DNA of 64,000 nucleotides from Moraxella macacae 0408225 (GCF_000320365.1 NZ_ANIN01000001.1:806001-870000), one strand, 5' to 3'. Positions 18,282 to 28,125 are shown, counted from the first letter of the stretch. Notes: generated from the sequence alone by a model not told the origin. Program-made: numbers and translations.

Positions 18282-21128
18282 GTGCGTAATTCCATTTCTG
18301 TTTTACATCACCCCACTGGTCGTCAAGGACTATTAGCCCTTGTTGGGATTATGTTAAGCCTGATTCTCACAGGTTATGGTTTATTGTGGTTGTATGCTAC
18401 GGATAGGCAACGTACAGCAAGCGAGCTGTTGTTGTCAGACATTACCCTTGATTTAAATCAAAAAATTGACACACAAGAGCGAAATTTTATCGGCGGTAAA
18501 TTTATCTCGCCAAAAATGATCGCATCGCATTATTTGGTGATTTTTGAACCAACAGGGCGGGCGATTATCCTAAACAACAACAGCAATCTTTCCTCGTTTA
18601 ATTTGCCAACGTGGTCAGTCAATGCCAGTCAAAACCAGACGTTACGCCGCAACAATGCCCTTGAAGCATGGCGTCCGCTCCACAACGGCTATCGGCTGTA
18701 TGTTTATATTGAATTTGTGCCAATTTGGCAAACTTTTGTCAATCCGCTGTATGTATTGCCCTGGCTTTTGTTTTTGCTGTTTTTGGCCTTGTGTGCAGTG
18801 CAGTTGCAAAAACGCTATGCAAATTGGTTTCAGCTTATTGATTATGCACAAAATTTTTCTAATCACAGCCAATCAGGCTATCAGCCACTACAGTTGCCAC
18901 AAAATAGTGCCCCTGAAATTTTACAATTAAACCAAATTATTAACCGTATTTCGTTTAAAAATCACCAATATTACGACGAGATTTATGAGTTAATGCACAG
19001 GCAAACCCATCTGATTGACAAATCACCTGTGTCCTTGTTTTTGTTGGATCGCAAGGGACGTTTGATATATTTTAACGAAAAATTTGCCAATACTTTTGCG
19101 ACACCGTTTGACAAAAATGTTGTGTATATGCTTTATGATTTTATCACCGGAATGGACAAACAAACTCAACAACAGTTGATTAAAAGCAGTGAACACGCGA
19201 CTTTCTTAACTTTATCCGTTACCAATTTACAGCGAGATTTGTATTTTGATTTGCATTTAAACCCATTTTACAATCATTTGGGGCAGTTGCAGGGTTTTAG
19301 TGGCGGTTTAGAAGAAGTAACCAATTATCATGAAAAACTGGAAAAAGCCTGGATCGGCGATCGCCAAACCGCGGAAAAACTGGCAGGTTTTGACAAACTT
19401 TGGGCGGTATTGGGGCATGAATTACGCACGCCGTTAAGCGGTATGATGGGTATGATTGAGTTGCTTGTTGAGGACAAAGACAGTTTTAACGAAGAACAAC
19501 AAGAAACCATTGCCACCTTGCAACAATCCAGTCAAACCATGCTTGGCTTGTTAAACGACATGCTTGATGTGGCAAAAATAGATGCAGGCAAGTTACAAGC
19601 CAATATTACATCGGTGGATTTGTTGCAACTGTTAAACCAAACCGCTGAACTTATGATTGGCAATGCCAAACGCAACAACATCAGTCTGTATATTTATACC
19701 GATCCCAATGCTCCGCGTTACATAGAAACCGACGATGGGCGTATGCGTCAAGTTTTGTTAAACTTGATGAGCAATGCCATTAAATTTACCAAACAAGGCT
19801 ATGTTGCCCTGCTTGTGGATAAACTTACCAGCAGCCACCCTGTTATTCAACAAAAAAAGTCAGGCATGCAAGATCTTGCCAAAGATTGGCTGTGCATTAC
19901 GGTAAAAGACACAGGCATGGGCATCTCACCAAAAGATCAACAAAAGCTGTTTTCCTACTTTAACCAAGCCAATGACTCAATCAGCCGTCAATTTGGTGGT
20001 ACAGGGCTTGGATTGGCAATTTCTAATAATTTTTCGCAGCTGCTTGGCGGGTTTATTAACCTTGAAAGTGAAGTTGGCAAAGGCAGCGAATTTCAGGTTT
20101 TTTTACCATTATATAACCACAGTTTAAAACCGGTGTTTGAATTGCAGGTGAATCAATTGCCGATTTTGTTGATTATCATTTCACCTTTTGACATTACGCG
20201 TCGCAGTACGGAGATTTTGAATTTTGTTGATGTAAAAAACATTATTTTTACCGAAATTAACGAGCATATGGTAAATAAAATCAATGCGTTAAATTTAAAA
20301 GATCTTGTGCCAATGTTAATCATTGATGAAGTGGCGTATGTGGGTAATGAGGCATTGTTTGAACAAATCAGTCTGTTCCAAACAGGTGTAAAAGTCATTA
20401 TCAGCATGGACTCTGAACGCACGATTAAGCGTGAAATTATGCGACATTTTGACGGATTGATTCAAAAACCGCCAACTTTAGCCAACGCTTTTGCCAAAAT
20501 TTTAAGTTTATATGAACAAAATATGAGTTTAAGTGATATTGTTTGCTTATCGGCAGAATTGGCATTCCAAAAATTTTTGCAAAAATACGAAAATACCAAT
20601 TTTGAGCAAAATAAACCCAACAATAGCCATGACAATAGCAATACACACAACAATGGTTTTTCAAAACAAATCAATCCGGTGCTAGATGATGTGGCATTGA
20701 TGTTGCCTAATCAGTTGGTAAATCAGGCATTAACAGCCATGCCTGCGATCGGAAGTTTTGATAAACAACGCACAGTTTTGGTTGCAGAGGATAATTTAAT
20801 CAACCAAAAAATTGCCAAAAAACACTTAGAAACTTTAGGGTATGAAGTGATTATTGCCAATGAGGGCGAAGAGGCGGTTGCACTTTTGAGTCAAAACCGT
20901 GAAAAAATTGCCTTGGTGTTAATGGATTGTCAAATGCCAATTATGGACGGGTTGACCGCCACGCGACAAATCCGTGCCAATCAAGACAGCATTCCGATCA
21001 TTGCTTTGACTGCCAATGACTCAGATGAATCGCGTAAACTGTGCAGCGATGCAGGCATGGACGGTTTTTTGACCAAACCCATTAACAAACAAAAATTAAC
21101 CAAACTATTAAGCCGTTATATGATTTAA
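18282..21128 (+). CDS. Hybrid sensor histidine kinase (GacS/BarA-like)
   Basis: 948 residues. TM1 is about 15-38, a periplasmic domain follows, and TM2 is about 155-178. A PAS domain covers about 245-355, then HisKA with H379 in VLGHELRTPLSG and an HATPase with GTGLGLAIS. A degenerate receiver-like region lies around 620-740, and a full C-terminal receiver holds D882 in LMDCQMPIMDG. No C-terminal HPt domain follows, unlike BarA/GacS, so a separate HPt protein would be needed. The start is GTG at 18282 with TAAGG 9 bases upstream. The name is tentative. Confidence 0.8.
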   Translation: MRNSISVLHHPTGRQGLLALVGIMLSLILTGYGLLWLYATDRQRTASELLLSDITLDLNQKIDTQERNFIGGKFISPKMIASHYLVIFEPTGRAIILNNNSNLSSFNLPTWSVNASQNQTLRRNNALEAWRPLHNGYRLYVYIEFVPIWQTFVNPLYVLPWLLFLLFLALCAVQLQKRYANWFQLIDYAQNFSNHSQSGYQPLQLPQNSAPEILQLNQIINRISFKNHQYYDEIYELMHRQTHLIDKSPVSLFLLDRKGRLIYFNEKFANTFATPFDKNVVYMLYDFITGMDKQTQQQLIKSSEHATFLTLSVTNLQRDLYFDLHLNPFYNHLGQLQGFSGGLEEVTNYHEKLEKAWIGDRQTAEKLAGFDKLWAVLGHELRTPLSGMMGMIELLVEDKDSFNEEQQETIATLQQSSQTMLGLLNDMLDVAKIDAGKLQANITSVDLLQLLNQTAELMIGNAKRNNISLYIYTDPNAPRYIETDDGRMRQVLLNLMSNAIKFTKQGYVALLVDKLTSSHPVIQQKKSGMQDLAKDWLCITVKDTGMGISPKDQQKLFSYFNQANDSISRQFGGTGLGLAISNNFSQLLGGFINLESEVGKGSEFQVFLPLYNHSLKPVFELQVNQLPILLIIISPFDITRRSTEILNFVDVKNIIFTEINEHMVNKINALNLKDLVPMLIIDEVAYVGNEALFEQISLFQTGVKVIISMDSERTIKREIMRHFDGLIQKPPTLANAFAKILSLYEQNMSLSDIVCLSAELAFQKFLQKYENTNFEQNKPNNSHDNSNTHNNGFSKQINPVLDDVALMLPNQLVNQALTAMPAIGSFDKQRTVLVAEDNLINQKIAKKHLETLGYEVIIANEGEEAVALLSQNREKIALVLMDCQMPIMDGLTATRQIRANQDSIPIIALTANDSDESRKLCSDAGMDGFLTKPINKQKLTKLLSRYMI

Positions 21129-21292
21129 ATGATTTAAGCGGTTTACCTAAGCTGTAAAAATCTAAGCTATAAAAACCTAAGCTTCAAAAAGTTGGTAATA
21201 ATTGAGAAATAAGCATATACATAATTGATATAATTTGCGTTTTTATTTTAGGCTGTTTTCAGTTATACTACACAGTGTCGTAGGAGTGTGTT

Positions 21293-22354
21293 ATGCTTAA
21301 TTTTTTGTTGTTACGCTGTGATAGCCTTGCCAAATTGAGTAAATTGGGATACGGATTTTTTTGGGTGATCTGTATGTTGCTTGTTGCTTGTCAACCGCAA
21401 CAAAAAGCTGATGATTTGGCAGTCAAGCCAGAACCTTATTCGTCAAGCGAAACCGCCACCATAAACCAATCGCCCGAAAAAACAGCCAACGTTACCGACG
21501 ATACGGCATTCAACGACGCCAATGATACCAATGCCAAAGGTGCACCTGCTAACGATACTGATGCTAAAGATATCAATGCTAAAGATAGTAATACTAAAGA
21601 TAGCAATGAAAAAACAGCCAACGATAAGACTGACAACAAACTTGACAAAAACACGCTTAGCATTGAGGAATTTCGCGTTATTTATCCAAGCGACCACCTA
21701 ACAAACAACCAAAGCACAAACAATAAACTTAAATCAAATCCATCGTTAGACAATCTGTTGTTGCAGCATACCATCAACCAATTTTTACCAAATGGTGAGA
21801 TAAGCGAGGATTTTCGGCAAGCCTATCTTGCCAGTATCTATACCATGCGTTTTGCCAAATACCAAAGCATGGATAACCCAAAAAGCCCTGATGTTGTTTT
21901 TGTGCAAAATATGATACGTCATCACCAAGGCGGTATTGATATGGCAAAAATTGAACTAAAATATGGCAAAGATGCCAGTTTAAAACGCCTTGCCAAAGAC
22001 ATGATTGCCACGCAACAAAACGAAATTTGGCTTATGCAACATTGGCTAAAAGAAGAAAATTACTACGCCCATTCACAGCCAAACAGCCACCAAAAAACCG
22101 CCAATATTCAACAAATATTTACCAATAGCATTGACCAAATGCACGAACAGATGTTGGCAGGGGCGGTGAGTGATGATGCGGATATGGCTTTTATCCAAAC
22201 CATGTTGCCACACCACAAAGGGACATTGGCAATGGCTCAGGTACAACTAAAATATGGATCTGACCCAAAAATGCACAGGCTTGCTGATACGCTTATCATG
22301 AATCAAATTGCTGAAATTCAAGCCATGGAGCATTGGCTTACACAAAACCGTTAA
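21293..22354 (+). CDS. Lipoprotein with two DUF305 domains
   Basis: 353 residues. The signal peptide ends LLVAC with C33 as lipid anchor. A disordered linker of about 120 residues, rich in Asn, Asp, Thr, Lys and Ala and made of NAKDSNTKDSN-like repeats, leads to two DUF305 units at about 195-262 and 285-350. Each has a metal-binding-like pattern: NMIRHHQGGIDMA and TMLPHHKGTLAMA. DUF305 is a ferritin-like family tied to copper or other metal handling. The role here is inferred. The start has AGGAG upstream. Confidence 0.83.
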   Translation: MLNFLLLRCDSLAKLSKLGYGFFWVICMLLVACQPQQKADDLAVKPEPYSSSETATINQSPEKTANVTDDTAFNDANDTNAKGAPANDTDAKDINAKDSNTKDSNEKTANDKTDNKLDKNTLSIEEFRVIYPSDHLTNNQSTNNKLKSNPSLDNLLLQHTINQFLPNGEISEDFRQAYLASIYTMRFAKYQSMDNPKSPDVVFVQNMIRHHQGGIDMAKIELKYGKDASLKRLAKDMIATQQNEIWLMQHWLKEENYYAHSQPNSHQKTANIQQIFTNSIDQMHEQMLAGAVSDDADMAFIQTMLPHHKGTLAMAQVQLKYGSDPKMHRLADTLIMNQIAEIQAMEHWLTQNR

Positions 22355-22486
22355 CAATTAGGGCTATTGGCTGTTATTAACCGAAAACCTTGTAATATTT
22401 TTGTCATACAAACGCTTTAAATTTTGTGAAATTACCGTTAATATAGTGGTGATTATCAAATTTTGATGTTTATTGTTGGAGATGAC

Positions 22487-23119
22487 ATGACAAAAATTGC
22501 ATTATTAGACTATGGTATGGGCAATTTGCATTCAGCGGGTAAGGCGTTAACCAACGTCGGTGCTGATGTTATTATCACCCAAAACCCAAAACAAATCCAA
22601 ACTTGCGATAAAATCGTATTTCCCGGCGTCGGTGCGATGAAAGATTGCATGGCAGGCATGACAAAATTTGGCATTGACGATGTGGTAAAACAAGCGGTAT
22701 TTAACAAACCCATCATGGCAATTTGTGTTGGCATGCAAGCGTTGTTTGAACAATCAGAAGAAAACGGCGGCGTGGCTTGTTTAAAAATTTTGCCAGGTCA
22801 TGTGAATAAATTTGATACAAACTTATTGCAACAAAACCCCGAGCTTAAAATTCCACACATGGGCTGGAATACCATTCATGGCATAGACAGATCGCACCCG
22901 CTTTGGCAGGGCATTGCACAAAACACGCATTTTTATTTTGTGCATAGTTTTTATTGTATACCAAAAGATCCGACAATCCTTGCTGCTCGCTGTGAGTATG
23001 GACTGGATTTTTGTGCCAGTGTCATCAAAGATAATTTGTTTGCTGTCCAATTTCACCCAGAAAAAAGTCATACTGCAGGTTTACAATTGCTGAAAAATTT
23101 TGTGGATTGGCAGATTTAA
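22487..23119 (+). CDS. hisH: Imidazole glycerol phosphate synthase subunit HisH
   Basis: Glutamine amidotransferase that feeds ammonia to HisF in histidine synthesis. 210 residues from the ATG at 22487 with TTGGAG 5 bases upstream; an in-frame start at 22463 adds eight unlikely residues. Opens [13 protein letters not shown]. The nucleophile Cys is in [10 protein letters not shown], and the His/Glu of the triad in VQFHPEKS. hisA and hisF are not adjacent, so the his genes are dispersed here. Confidence 0.94.
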   Translation: MTKIALLDYGMGNLHSAGKALTNVGADVIITQNPKQIQTCDKIVFPGVGAMKDCMAGMTKFGIDDVVKQAVFNKPIMAICVGMQALFEQSEENGGVACLKILPGHVNKFDTNLLQQNPELKIPHMGWNTIHGIDRSHPLWQGIAQNTHFYFVHSFYCIPKDPTILAARCEYGLDFCASVIKDNLFAVQFHPEKSHTAGLQLLKNFVDWQI

Positions 23120-23123
23120 CGGT

Positions 23124-23178
23124 TGTTTCAATGAGCAACTGTTTCAATGAACAACTGTTTCAATGAACAATTGTTTTA
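23124..23178. repeat. Three tandem copies of a 17-bp unit after hisH
   Basis: Units of the form GTTTCAATGAACAACT (one copy with G for A, the last cut short) are repeated in the gap between hisH and the small gene at 23301. Confidence 0.85.
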
Positions 23179-23300
23179 ATAAAAGCTGCCAAATTGGATA
23201 AATGGATTAAACTGGTTTCAATCAACTCAAAAATAAATCAACAAATTTTTGTAAAATTTGTTAAACTTGGTGAAATTTCGTACAATTACAAGGATTTTTT

Positions 23301-23480
23301 ATGCGTCATGTTTTTTTAATGCTATTGTTGCTTAATGTTGCTGCGTTTGGTTATTACAGCTATTTGTATAAACCGAGCATTGCTCCAAGTGTTGCCCAAA
23401 CTCAAGCCACTTTAACCAACCCAGTAACCGCCACCAATGTCAGTGATGAGTTGCCACCGCTGATCGGTACAAAAAAATAA
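23301..23480 (+). CDS. Small membrane or secreted protein, 59 residues
   Basis: An ATG with AAGGA 7 bases upstream opens a 59-codon frame ending TAA. Residues 3-21 (HVFLMLLLLNVAAFGYYSY) form a signal anchor or signal peptide, followed by a Ser/Thr/Ala/Pro-rich tail ending PPLIGTKK. I do not recognise a family. It ends 4 bp before the stop of the convergent EnvZ-like kinase. The good ribosome site and the coherent membrane segment make it likely real. Confidence 0.6.
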   Translation: MRHVFLMLLLLNVAAFGYYSYLYKPSIAPSVAQTQATLTNPVTATNVSDELPPLIGTKK

Positions 23481-23483
23481 ACG

Positions 23484-24890
23484 TTAAGTCATAATTGGAA
23501 TCAATACGCTAACAATAAGGCCACCATTAGGCTGATTTTTTGCCAATACGTGGCCGTTGTGCAAATGGGCGATCCGACTAACAATTGCCAGGCCCAGTCC
23601 ACTTCCTTGAGTGGTGCGAGCGGTTTCGCCACGTTCAAACGGTTGCATGATGCGCTCCAACTGATCCTCTGCAACACCATTGCCTGCATCGCTGATACTG
23701 ATTTGCAAAAAATTTTGTGGGGCTAATAAATTTTGTGGTGATAATACGTCAGTTGTTGGTTTTTCTACAGTTTCATTGGCAAGGTTGGTGAGATTTTCCT
23801 CTTGTACCGCCTGATTTAGTACATGAACTGCAATGCAAATTGGCGGTTTTCCATAACGATTGGCATTATTTACTAAATTGACAATTAAGCGTTTTATAGA
23901 CAGTGGGCGCAGTGCAATGTTTGGCAAATCATCATCAATTGCCAATTCAAATGCCAACGGAGCAAATTGCACCATAATTTCATGGATAATTGGGCGTAAA
24001 TCGGTCAATCGCACCGCTTCGTCCGATCCATCTTTCATAAATGAAATAAACTGCTCCAAAATCGCGTCCATATCCTCAATGTCATACACAAGCCCGTCTT
24101 TTAAAAACTCATCAGGCAGCATTTCAGCGGTTAAGCGCATGCGTGTTAACGGCGTGCGTAAATCGTGCGAAATGCCTGCCAGCATGATGTTGCGTTCTTT
24201 TTGGGTTTGGCTTAGGTTGTCAAACAGTCGATTAAATGCCAAATTTACCTGACGAATTTCAGTTGATCCTTGGTTGGTTGCCAAATGATTGGCATGTCCC
24301 AGCGTGATATAATCTAGGGCGGTTTTTTGTAAGCGTTTGAGTGGGCGGTTTAATTGACGCACCAAAAAAATAATGGTTAATAAAGTCAAAAACGGAATGC
24401 CTAGCACAAAAAACAAAATCGTGGTTGGGCTGTATTGTGCATAAAATTTAACCGGTTCTTGCAGCCAAAATTCAGGGTGCTTGCTGTCTTGAATGTACAA
24501 TATTGGCACGGGTTTAAATTTAAAATATACCACCGCAGGACGGCCGGTAACGGCTTGAATTTGAGTTTGCATTTTATCGGTAAAAAAACCAACAAACAGT
24601 TTATCCTCTACATCGGGAAAAGCATCTGGCGTGGTAACAAGATCAATGTGCGATGTGTGAATAACCCAGTCTGTTACCGCTTTGTTGTCATGCCAATCGG
24701 TGTGCAATTTATCCAACATAACAAGCTGATTTGCCAAATAATTGGCATGGATTTTTAATTCAGGCAAATACAAACTTCGCCAAAAAAACCACAAAGTCAA
24801 ATTAACCGCCAATATCACCATTAACATCACCATCGAAGTGGTTTGCCAAGTGTTGCTGTAGCCGTGTCGCAAAGTTTGCAAAGATTTCAT
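23484..24890 (-). CDS. EnvZ-like sensor histidine kinase
   Basis: 468 residues. TM1 is about 18-38, a periplasmic domain follows to about 150, TM2 is about 152-175, then a HAMP domain. The dimerisation H-box AGISHDLRTPLTRMRL is very close to EnvZ. N-box NLVNNANRYG and G-boxes DAGNGVAED and GSGLGLAIV are present. A short low-complexity insert (about 365-395) splits the ATPase domain. No response regulator is adjacent, so its partner lies elsewhere. Osmosensing is inferred from the H-box only. Confidence 0.85.
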   Translation of the reverse strand: MKSLQTLRHGYSNTWQTTSMVMLMVILAVNLTLWFFWRSLYLPELKIHANYLANQLVMLDKLHTDWHDNKAVTDWVIHTSHIDLVTTPDAFPDVEDKLFVGFFTDKMQTQIQAVTGRPAVVYFKFKPVPILYIQDSKHPEFWLQEPVKFYAQYSPTTILFFVLGIPFLTLLTIIFLVRQLNRPLKRLQKTALDYITLGHANHLATNQGSTEIRQVNLAFNRLFDNLSQTQKERNIMLAGISHDLRTPLTRMRLTAEMLPDEFLKDGLVYDIEDMDAILEQFISFMKDGSDEAVRLTDLRPIIHEIMVQFAPLAFELAIDDDLPNIALRPLSIKRLIVNLVNNANRYGKPPICIAVHVLNQAVQEENLTNLANETVEKPTTDVLSPQNLLAPQNFLQISISDAGNGVAEDQLERIMQPFERGETARTTQGSGLGLAIVSRIAHLHNGHVLAKNQPNGGLIVSVLIPIMT

Positions 24891-24987
24891 TGAGTTGCCT
24901 TTTGTTAATGCTTTTTTGTTAATGCTTATTGTGATTAATTATGTTAGTGATTGGTCATGTTAGTGATTGGTTATGGCTATAATAGTA

Positions 24988-25012
24988 AAATTTTGCCAAA
25001 ACGGCAAATTTT
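24988..25012. other. Inverted TTGCC/GGCAA pair in the EnvZ-like/hsdS gap
   Basis: AAATTTTGCC-AAAAC-GGCAAATTT forms a short imperfect hairpin in the divergent promoter region, and one arm is a copy of the over-represented word. Nearby, AGCACAGTGTGGTT is tandemly repeated (about 25037-25067). Confidence 0.5.
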
Positions 25013-25076
25013 TCTGGCATGGTTAAACCCACTCAAAGCACAGTGTGGTTTTTAGCACAGTGTGGTTGTTAAAACA

Positions 25077-25105
25077 TTGACATATTTTTAGCACAACTAT
25101 AAAAT
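25077..25105 (+). promoter_or_regulatory. Strong sigma70-like promoter for hsdS
   Basis: TTGACA (25077-25082), a 17-bp spacer and TAAAAT (25100-25105), 38 bp before the hsdS ATG. This near-consensus promoter suggests the orphan gene is expressed. Confidence 0.6.
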
Positions 25106-25142
25106 AGAAAAATTGTGCGTTTGTAAAAGGCAGGGCGGGGCG

Positions 25143-26306
25143 ATGATTGGATTTTTAGAAAGGTTGCTGGGTAGGAGAGAAGTTGCGTGGCATTCTATTG
25201 AAGAAATTTTCAATATTAAAAACGGTTATACGCCATCAAAAAGAAATGCTAAATATTGGGAAAATGGCACAATTGCATGGTTTAGAATGGAAGATATTCG
25301 CGAAAATGGTAGAATATTAAACTCTGCCATTCAAATGGTGAATGAAAAAGGCGTAAAGGGTGGTAAACTTTTTCCAAAAAATTCAATTATTATTGCAACT
25401 ACCGCTACAATTGGCGAGCATGCTTTGGTTACTACTCCTTATTTATCAAATCAGCAATTTACCAATTTAAGCATTAAAAAAGAATATGTAAATAAGTTTG
25501 ATATTAGGTTTATTTTTTATTATTGTTTTGAGCTTGGTAAATGGTGCAAAAATAATACAAGGGCTTCAAATTTCCCAATAGTGGATATGAATGGATTTAA
25601 ACAATTTAAATTTCCAATTCCGCCCCTAGATGTACAAAATGAAATTGTTAAAATATTGGATAAATTCACTGCATTAAATAGCGAATTAATAAAAGAGCTT
25701 ATTTTGCGTAAAAAGCAATACCAATATTATCGGGATAAGCTGCTTAGTTTTGGCGATGAAGTGGAATGGAGAAGTTTGGGCGATGTTGCTAATTATGAAC
25801 AGCCAACTAAATATTTAGTTAAATCAACGGTATATAATGACAATTATAAAACGCCAGTATTAACTGCAGGTAAAACATTTATTTTAGGGTTTACAGATGA
25901 AACAAATGGCATTTATAAAGCATCTGAAAACCCCGTTATTATTTTTGACGATTTTACAACCGCAAATAAATGGGTTGATTTTGACTTTAAAGCCAAATCA
26001 TCAGCAATGAAAATGATTACATCAAAAGATGAAACACAATATTTATTAAAGTTTATTTATTATTGGTTAAATACTTTGCCGCAAGAAAATAATACCGACC
26101 ACAAACGCCAATGGATAAGTAATTTCGCCAATAAAAAAATCCCCATTCCCCCAATAGCAACGCAACAAAAAATCGTTTCAATATTAGACAAATTTGAAAC
26201 CCTAACCAATTCCATTTCTCACGGTTTACCAAAAGAAATAGAATTAAGAACCAAGCAATACGAATATTACCGCACACAACTGTTAACTTTTGCCAAAATA
26301 AGTTAG
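25143..26306 (+). CDS. hsdS: Orphan type I restriction-modification specificity subunit (HsdS)
   Basis: 387 residues from the ATG at 25143 with AAAGGCAGGG upstream. Two target recognition domains (about 15-175 and 208-345) are separated by a conserved helical region (KQYQYYRDKLLSFG) that is echoed at the C-terminus (KQYEYYRTQLLTFA). This is the full two-half layout of HsdS, which sets the DNA target of a type I enzyme. No hsdM or hsdR is next to it; the neighbours are an EnvZ-like kinase and cysM. AGA arginine codons and AT-rich sequence differ from neighbours, suggesting transfer. The N-terminal ERLLGRREVAW resembles the internal junction of other S genes, as if formed by recombination. Confidence 0.88.
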   Translation: MIGFLERLLGRREVAWHSIEEIFNIKNGYTPSKRNAKYWENGTIAWFRMEDIRENGRILNSAIQMVNEKGVKGGKLFPKNSIIIATTATIGEHALVTTPYLSNQQFTNLSIKKEYVNKFDIRFIFYYCFELGKWCKNNTRASNFPIVDMNGFKQFKFPIPPLDVQNEIVKILDKFTALNSELIKELILRKKQYQYYRDKLLSFGDEVEWRSLGDVANYEQPTKYLVKSTVYNDNYKTPVLTAGKTFILGFTDETNGIYKASENPVIIFDDFTTANKWVDFDFKAKSSAMKMITSKDETQYLLKFIYYWLNTLPQENNTDHKRQWISNFANKKIPIPPIATQQKIVSILDKFETLTNSISHGLPKEIELRTKQYEYYRTQLLTFAKIS

Positions 26307-26353
26307 TTATAAAATTAAAGCAATCCAAATTAATCAATCCAAAGAGATCTAGT

Positions 26354-27310
26354 ATGCAATCCTATCAAAACCAAACAAATACACAGTTAGAAAGTTTAGA
26401 CAAAGCAGCAAGTTTAGCGGCCACCACCTTGCAACAGACGGTTGGCAACACACCTCTTGTGAAATTACAGCGCCTTGCTCCACATGGTATGAATATTTTT
26501 GCCAAACTGGAGGGCAATAATCCTGCAGGTTCTGTCAAAGATCGCCCTGCACTAAATATGATAAAATCCGCCTTAGAGCGTGGTGATGTCAAAGTTGGTG
26601 ATACCTTGATCGAGGCAACCAGTGGCAACACAGGCATTGCTTTGGCGATGGTATCGGCGATGCTTGGACTAAATATCACACTCATTATGCCAAAAAATTC
26701 CACTCAAGAGCGTAAAGATGCTGTGCGTGCGTATGGAGCAACTTTAATTGATGCAGAAAATATGGAGCAGGCACGCGATTTGGCTTTTGCGATGCAAGCT
26801 GCTGGCAAGGGTGTGGTGCTTGACCAATTTAACAACAACGATAACTGGCTTGCTCATTATCATACAACCGGCCCTGAAATTTGGCAACAAACAGGGGGTA
26901 AAATCACCCATTTTGTCAGTGCTATGGGAACGACAGGTACGATCATGGGCGTGGCAAAATTCTTAAAACAAAAAAATCCGGCTATCCAAATCATCGGACT
27001 ACAACCTGATGAAAATTCAAATATTGCAGGCATTCGTCGCTGGAGTCCTAAGTATTTGCCCAAAATTTTTGACAGTTCGTATTTGGATAAAATTGTCAAT
27101 ATTAACCAAACAGATGCAGAAAAAACCATGCGCAAACTGGCCAAAACAGAAGGGATTTTTTGTGGTGTGTCATCGGGTGGGGCGGCATTTGCAGCATTAA
27201 ACCTTGCCAAACAGATTTATCAAGACAACCCAAACGCTCTGATAGTGTTTATTGTTTGCGACCGCGGTGATAGATATTTGTCTACAGGCTTGTACGGAAT
27301 TGATGATTAA
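26354..27310 (+). CDS. cysM: Cysteine synthase B (O-acetylserine sulfhydrylase)
   Basis: PLP enzyme forming cysteine from O-acetylserine and sulfide or thiosulfate. 318 residues. The PLP lysine is in NPAGSVKDRPALNM, phosphate-binding loops in TSGNTGIALA and GTTGTI. IGLQPDENSNIAGIRRW is CysM-like rather than CysK-like. About 25 extra N-terminal residues precede the usual start. The next gene follows 20 bp downstream. Confidence 0.94.
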   Translation: MQSYQNQTNTQLESLDKAASLAATTLQQTVGNTPLVKLQRLAPHGMNIFAKLEGNNPAGSVKDRPALNMIKSALERGDVKVGDTLIEATSGNTGIALAMVSAMLGLNITLIMPKNSTQERKDAVRAYGATLIDAENMEQARDLAFAMQAAGKGVVLDQFNNNDNWLAHYHTTGPEIWQQTGGKITHFVSAMGTTGTIMGVAKFLKQKNPAIQIIGLQPDENSNIAGIRRWSPKYLPKIFDSSYLDKIVNINQTDAEKTMRKLAKTEGIFCGVSSGGAAFAALNLAKQIYQDNPNALIVFIVCDRGDRYLSTGLYGIDD

Positions 27311-27330
27311 TTAACAAAAAAGGAATGCAT

Positions 27331-28125
27331 ATGAATTTTCCACCGATTTTAGTATTTGATATTGAAACCATACCTGATGTCGAGATTGGCAAACGCCTGT
27401 ATCCAGAGGTTAGTCAGCTTGATGACGATGAAGCGCTTGCTAAAATGATACAGTTGCGTGAAGATGAAGTGGGTAATCCGTTTATGCCTTTGCCACTACA
27501 CAAAATTGTGTGTTTGTCGGTTTTGTGGATCAACAATGGTAAAATGTCTTTAAAAACCTTGTCGTTAAATGAACATAGCGAACAAGAAATTCTACAAACT
27601 TTTTTTAACTCAATTGATAAATTGCCCGTATTGGTGAGTTGGAATGGCAAAGGATTTGATATTCCTGTCATGACTTATCGTGCCTTGCATTATGGACTTT
27701 GCGCCCAAAAACTGTTTGCTGAAAATACAGGTGAGATGAAATATAACAACTATATCAACCGTTACCACGACCGTCATACTGATCTGATGTTAAAAACCGC
27801 GATGAGTGGTGCTTATCAAAAACTTGATGTGGTTGCAACGGCATCTGGTTTTGCAGGCAAACAAGCTCTTGATGGCTATGATGTTTTGCCTATGCTACAG
27901 GCGGGTGAATGGCAAAAACTCACCACTTATTGCGAAAGTGATGTGTTAAATACTTGGCTTTTATATTTGCGTTATTTGCGTTTGGTTGGCAAAATGACCT
28001 TTGACGAAAGTTTGGCATGGGAAAACTACACGCACGAATATTTACAAAGTATTAAAAATAGCGATGACACACTTCGTCATGCACAGTTTTTGCAAGCATG
28101 GCAAAGACCAAAAATGGGCGAGTAA
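27331..28125 (+). CDS. Predicted PolB-like 3'-5' exonuclease
   Basis: 264 residues of the DEDD/RNase H fold. Acidic catalytic positions are visible in VFDIETIPD (Exo I), SWNGKGFDIP (Exo II) and YCESDVLNTWLLY (Exo III). This matches the stand-alone family related to the proofreading domain of B-family polymerases; its in vivo substrate is not established. The start is the ATG at 27331, with AAGGA 6 bases upstream; the ATG at 27325 overlaps that site. It is probably co-transcribed with cysM and ends at the terminator at 28172. Confidence 0.85.
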   Translation: MNFPPILVFDIETIPDVEIGKRLYPEVSQLDDDEALAKMIQLREDEVGNPFMPLPLHKIVCLSVLWINNGKMSLKTLSLNEHSEQEILQTFFNSIDKLPVLVSWNGKGFDIPVMTYRALHYGLCAQKLFAENTGEMKYNNYINRYHDRHTDLMLKTAMSGAYQKLDVVATASGFAGKQALDGYDVLPMLQAGEWQKLTTYCESDVLNTWLLYLRYLRLVGKMTFDESLAWENYTHEYLQSIKNSDDTLRHAQFLQAWQRPKMGE

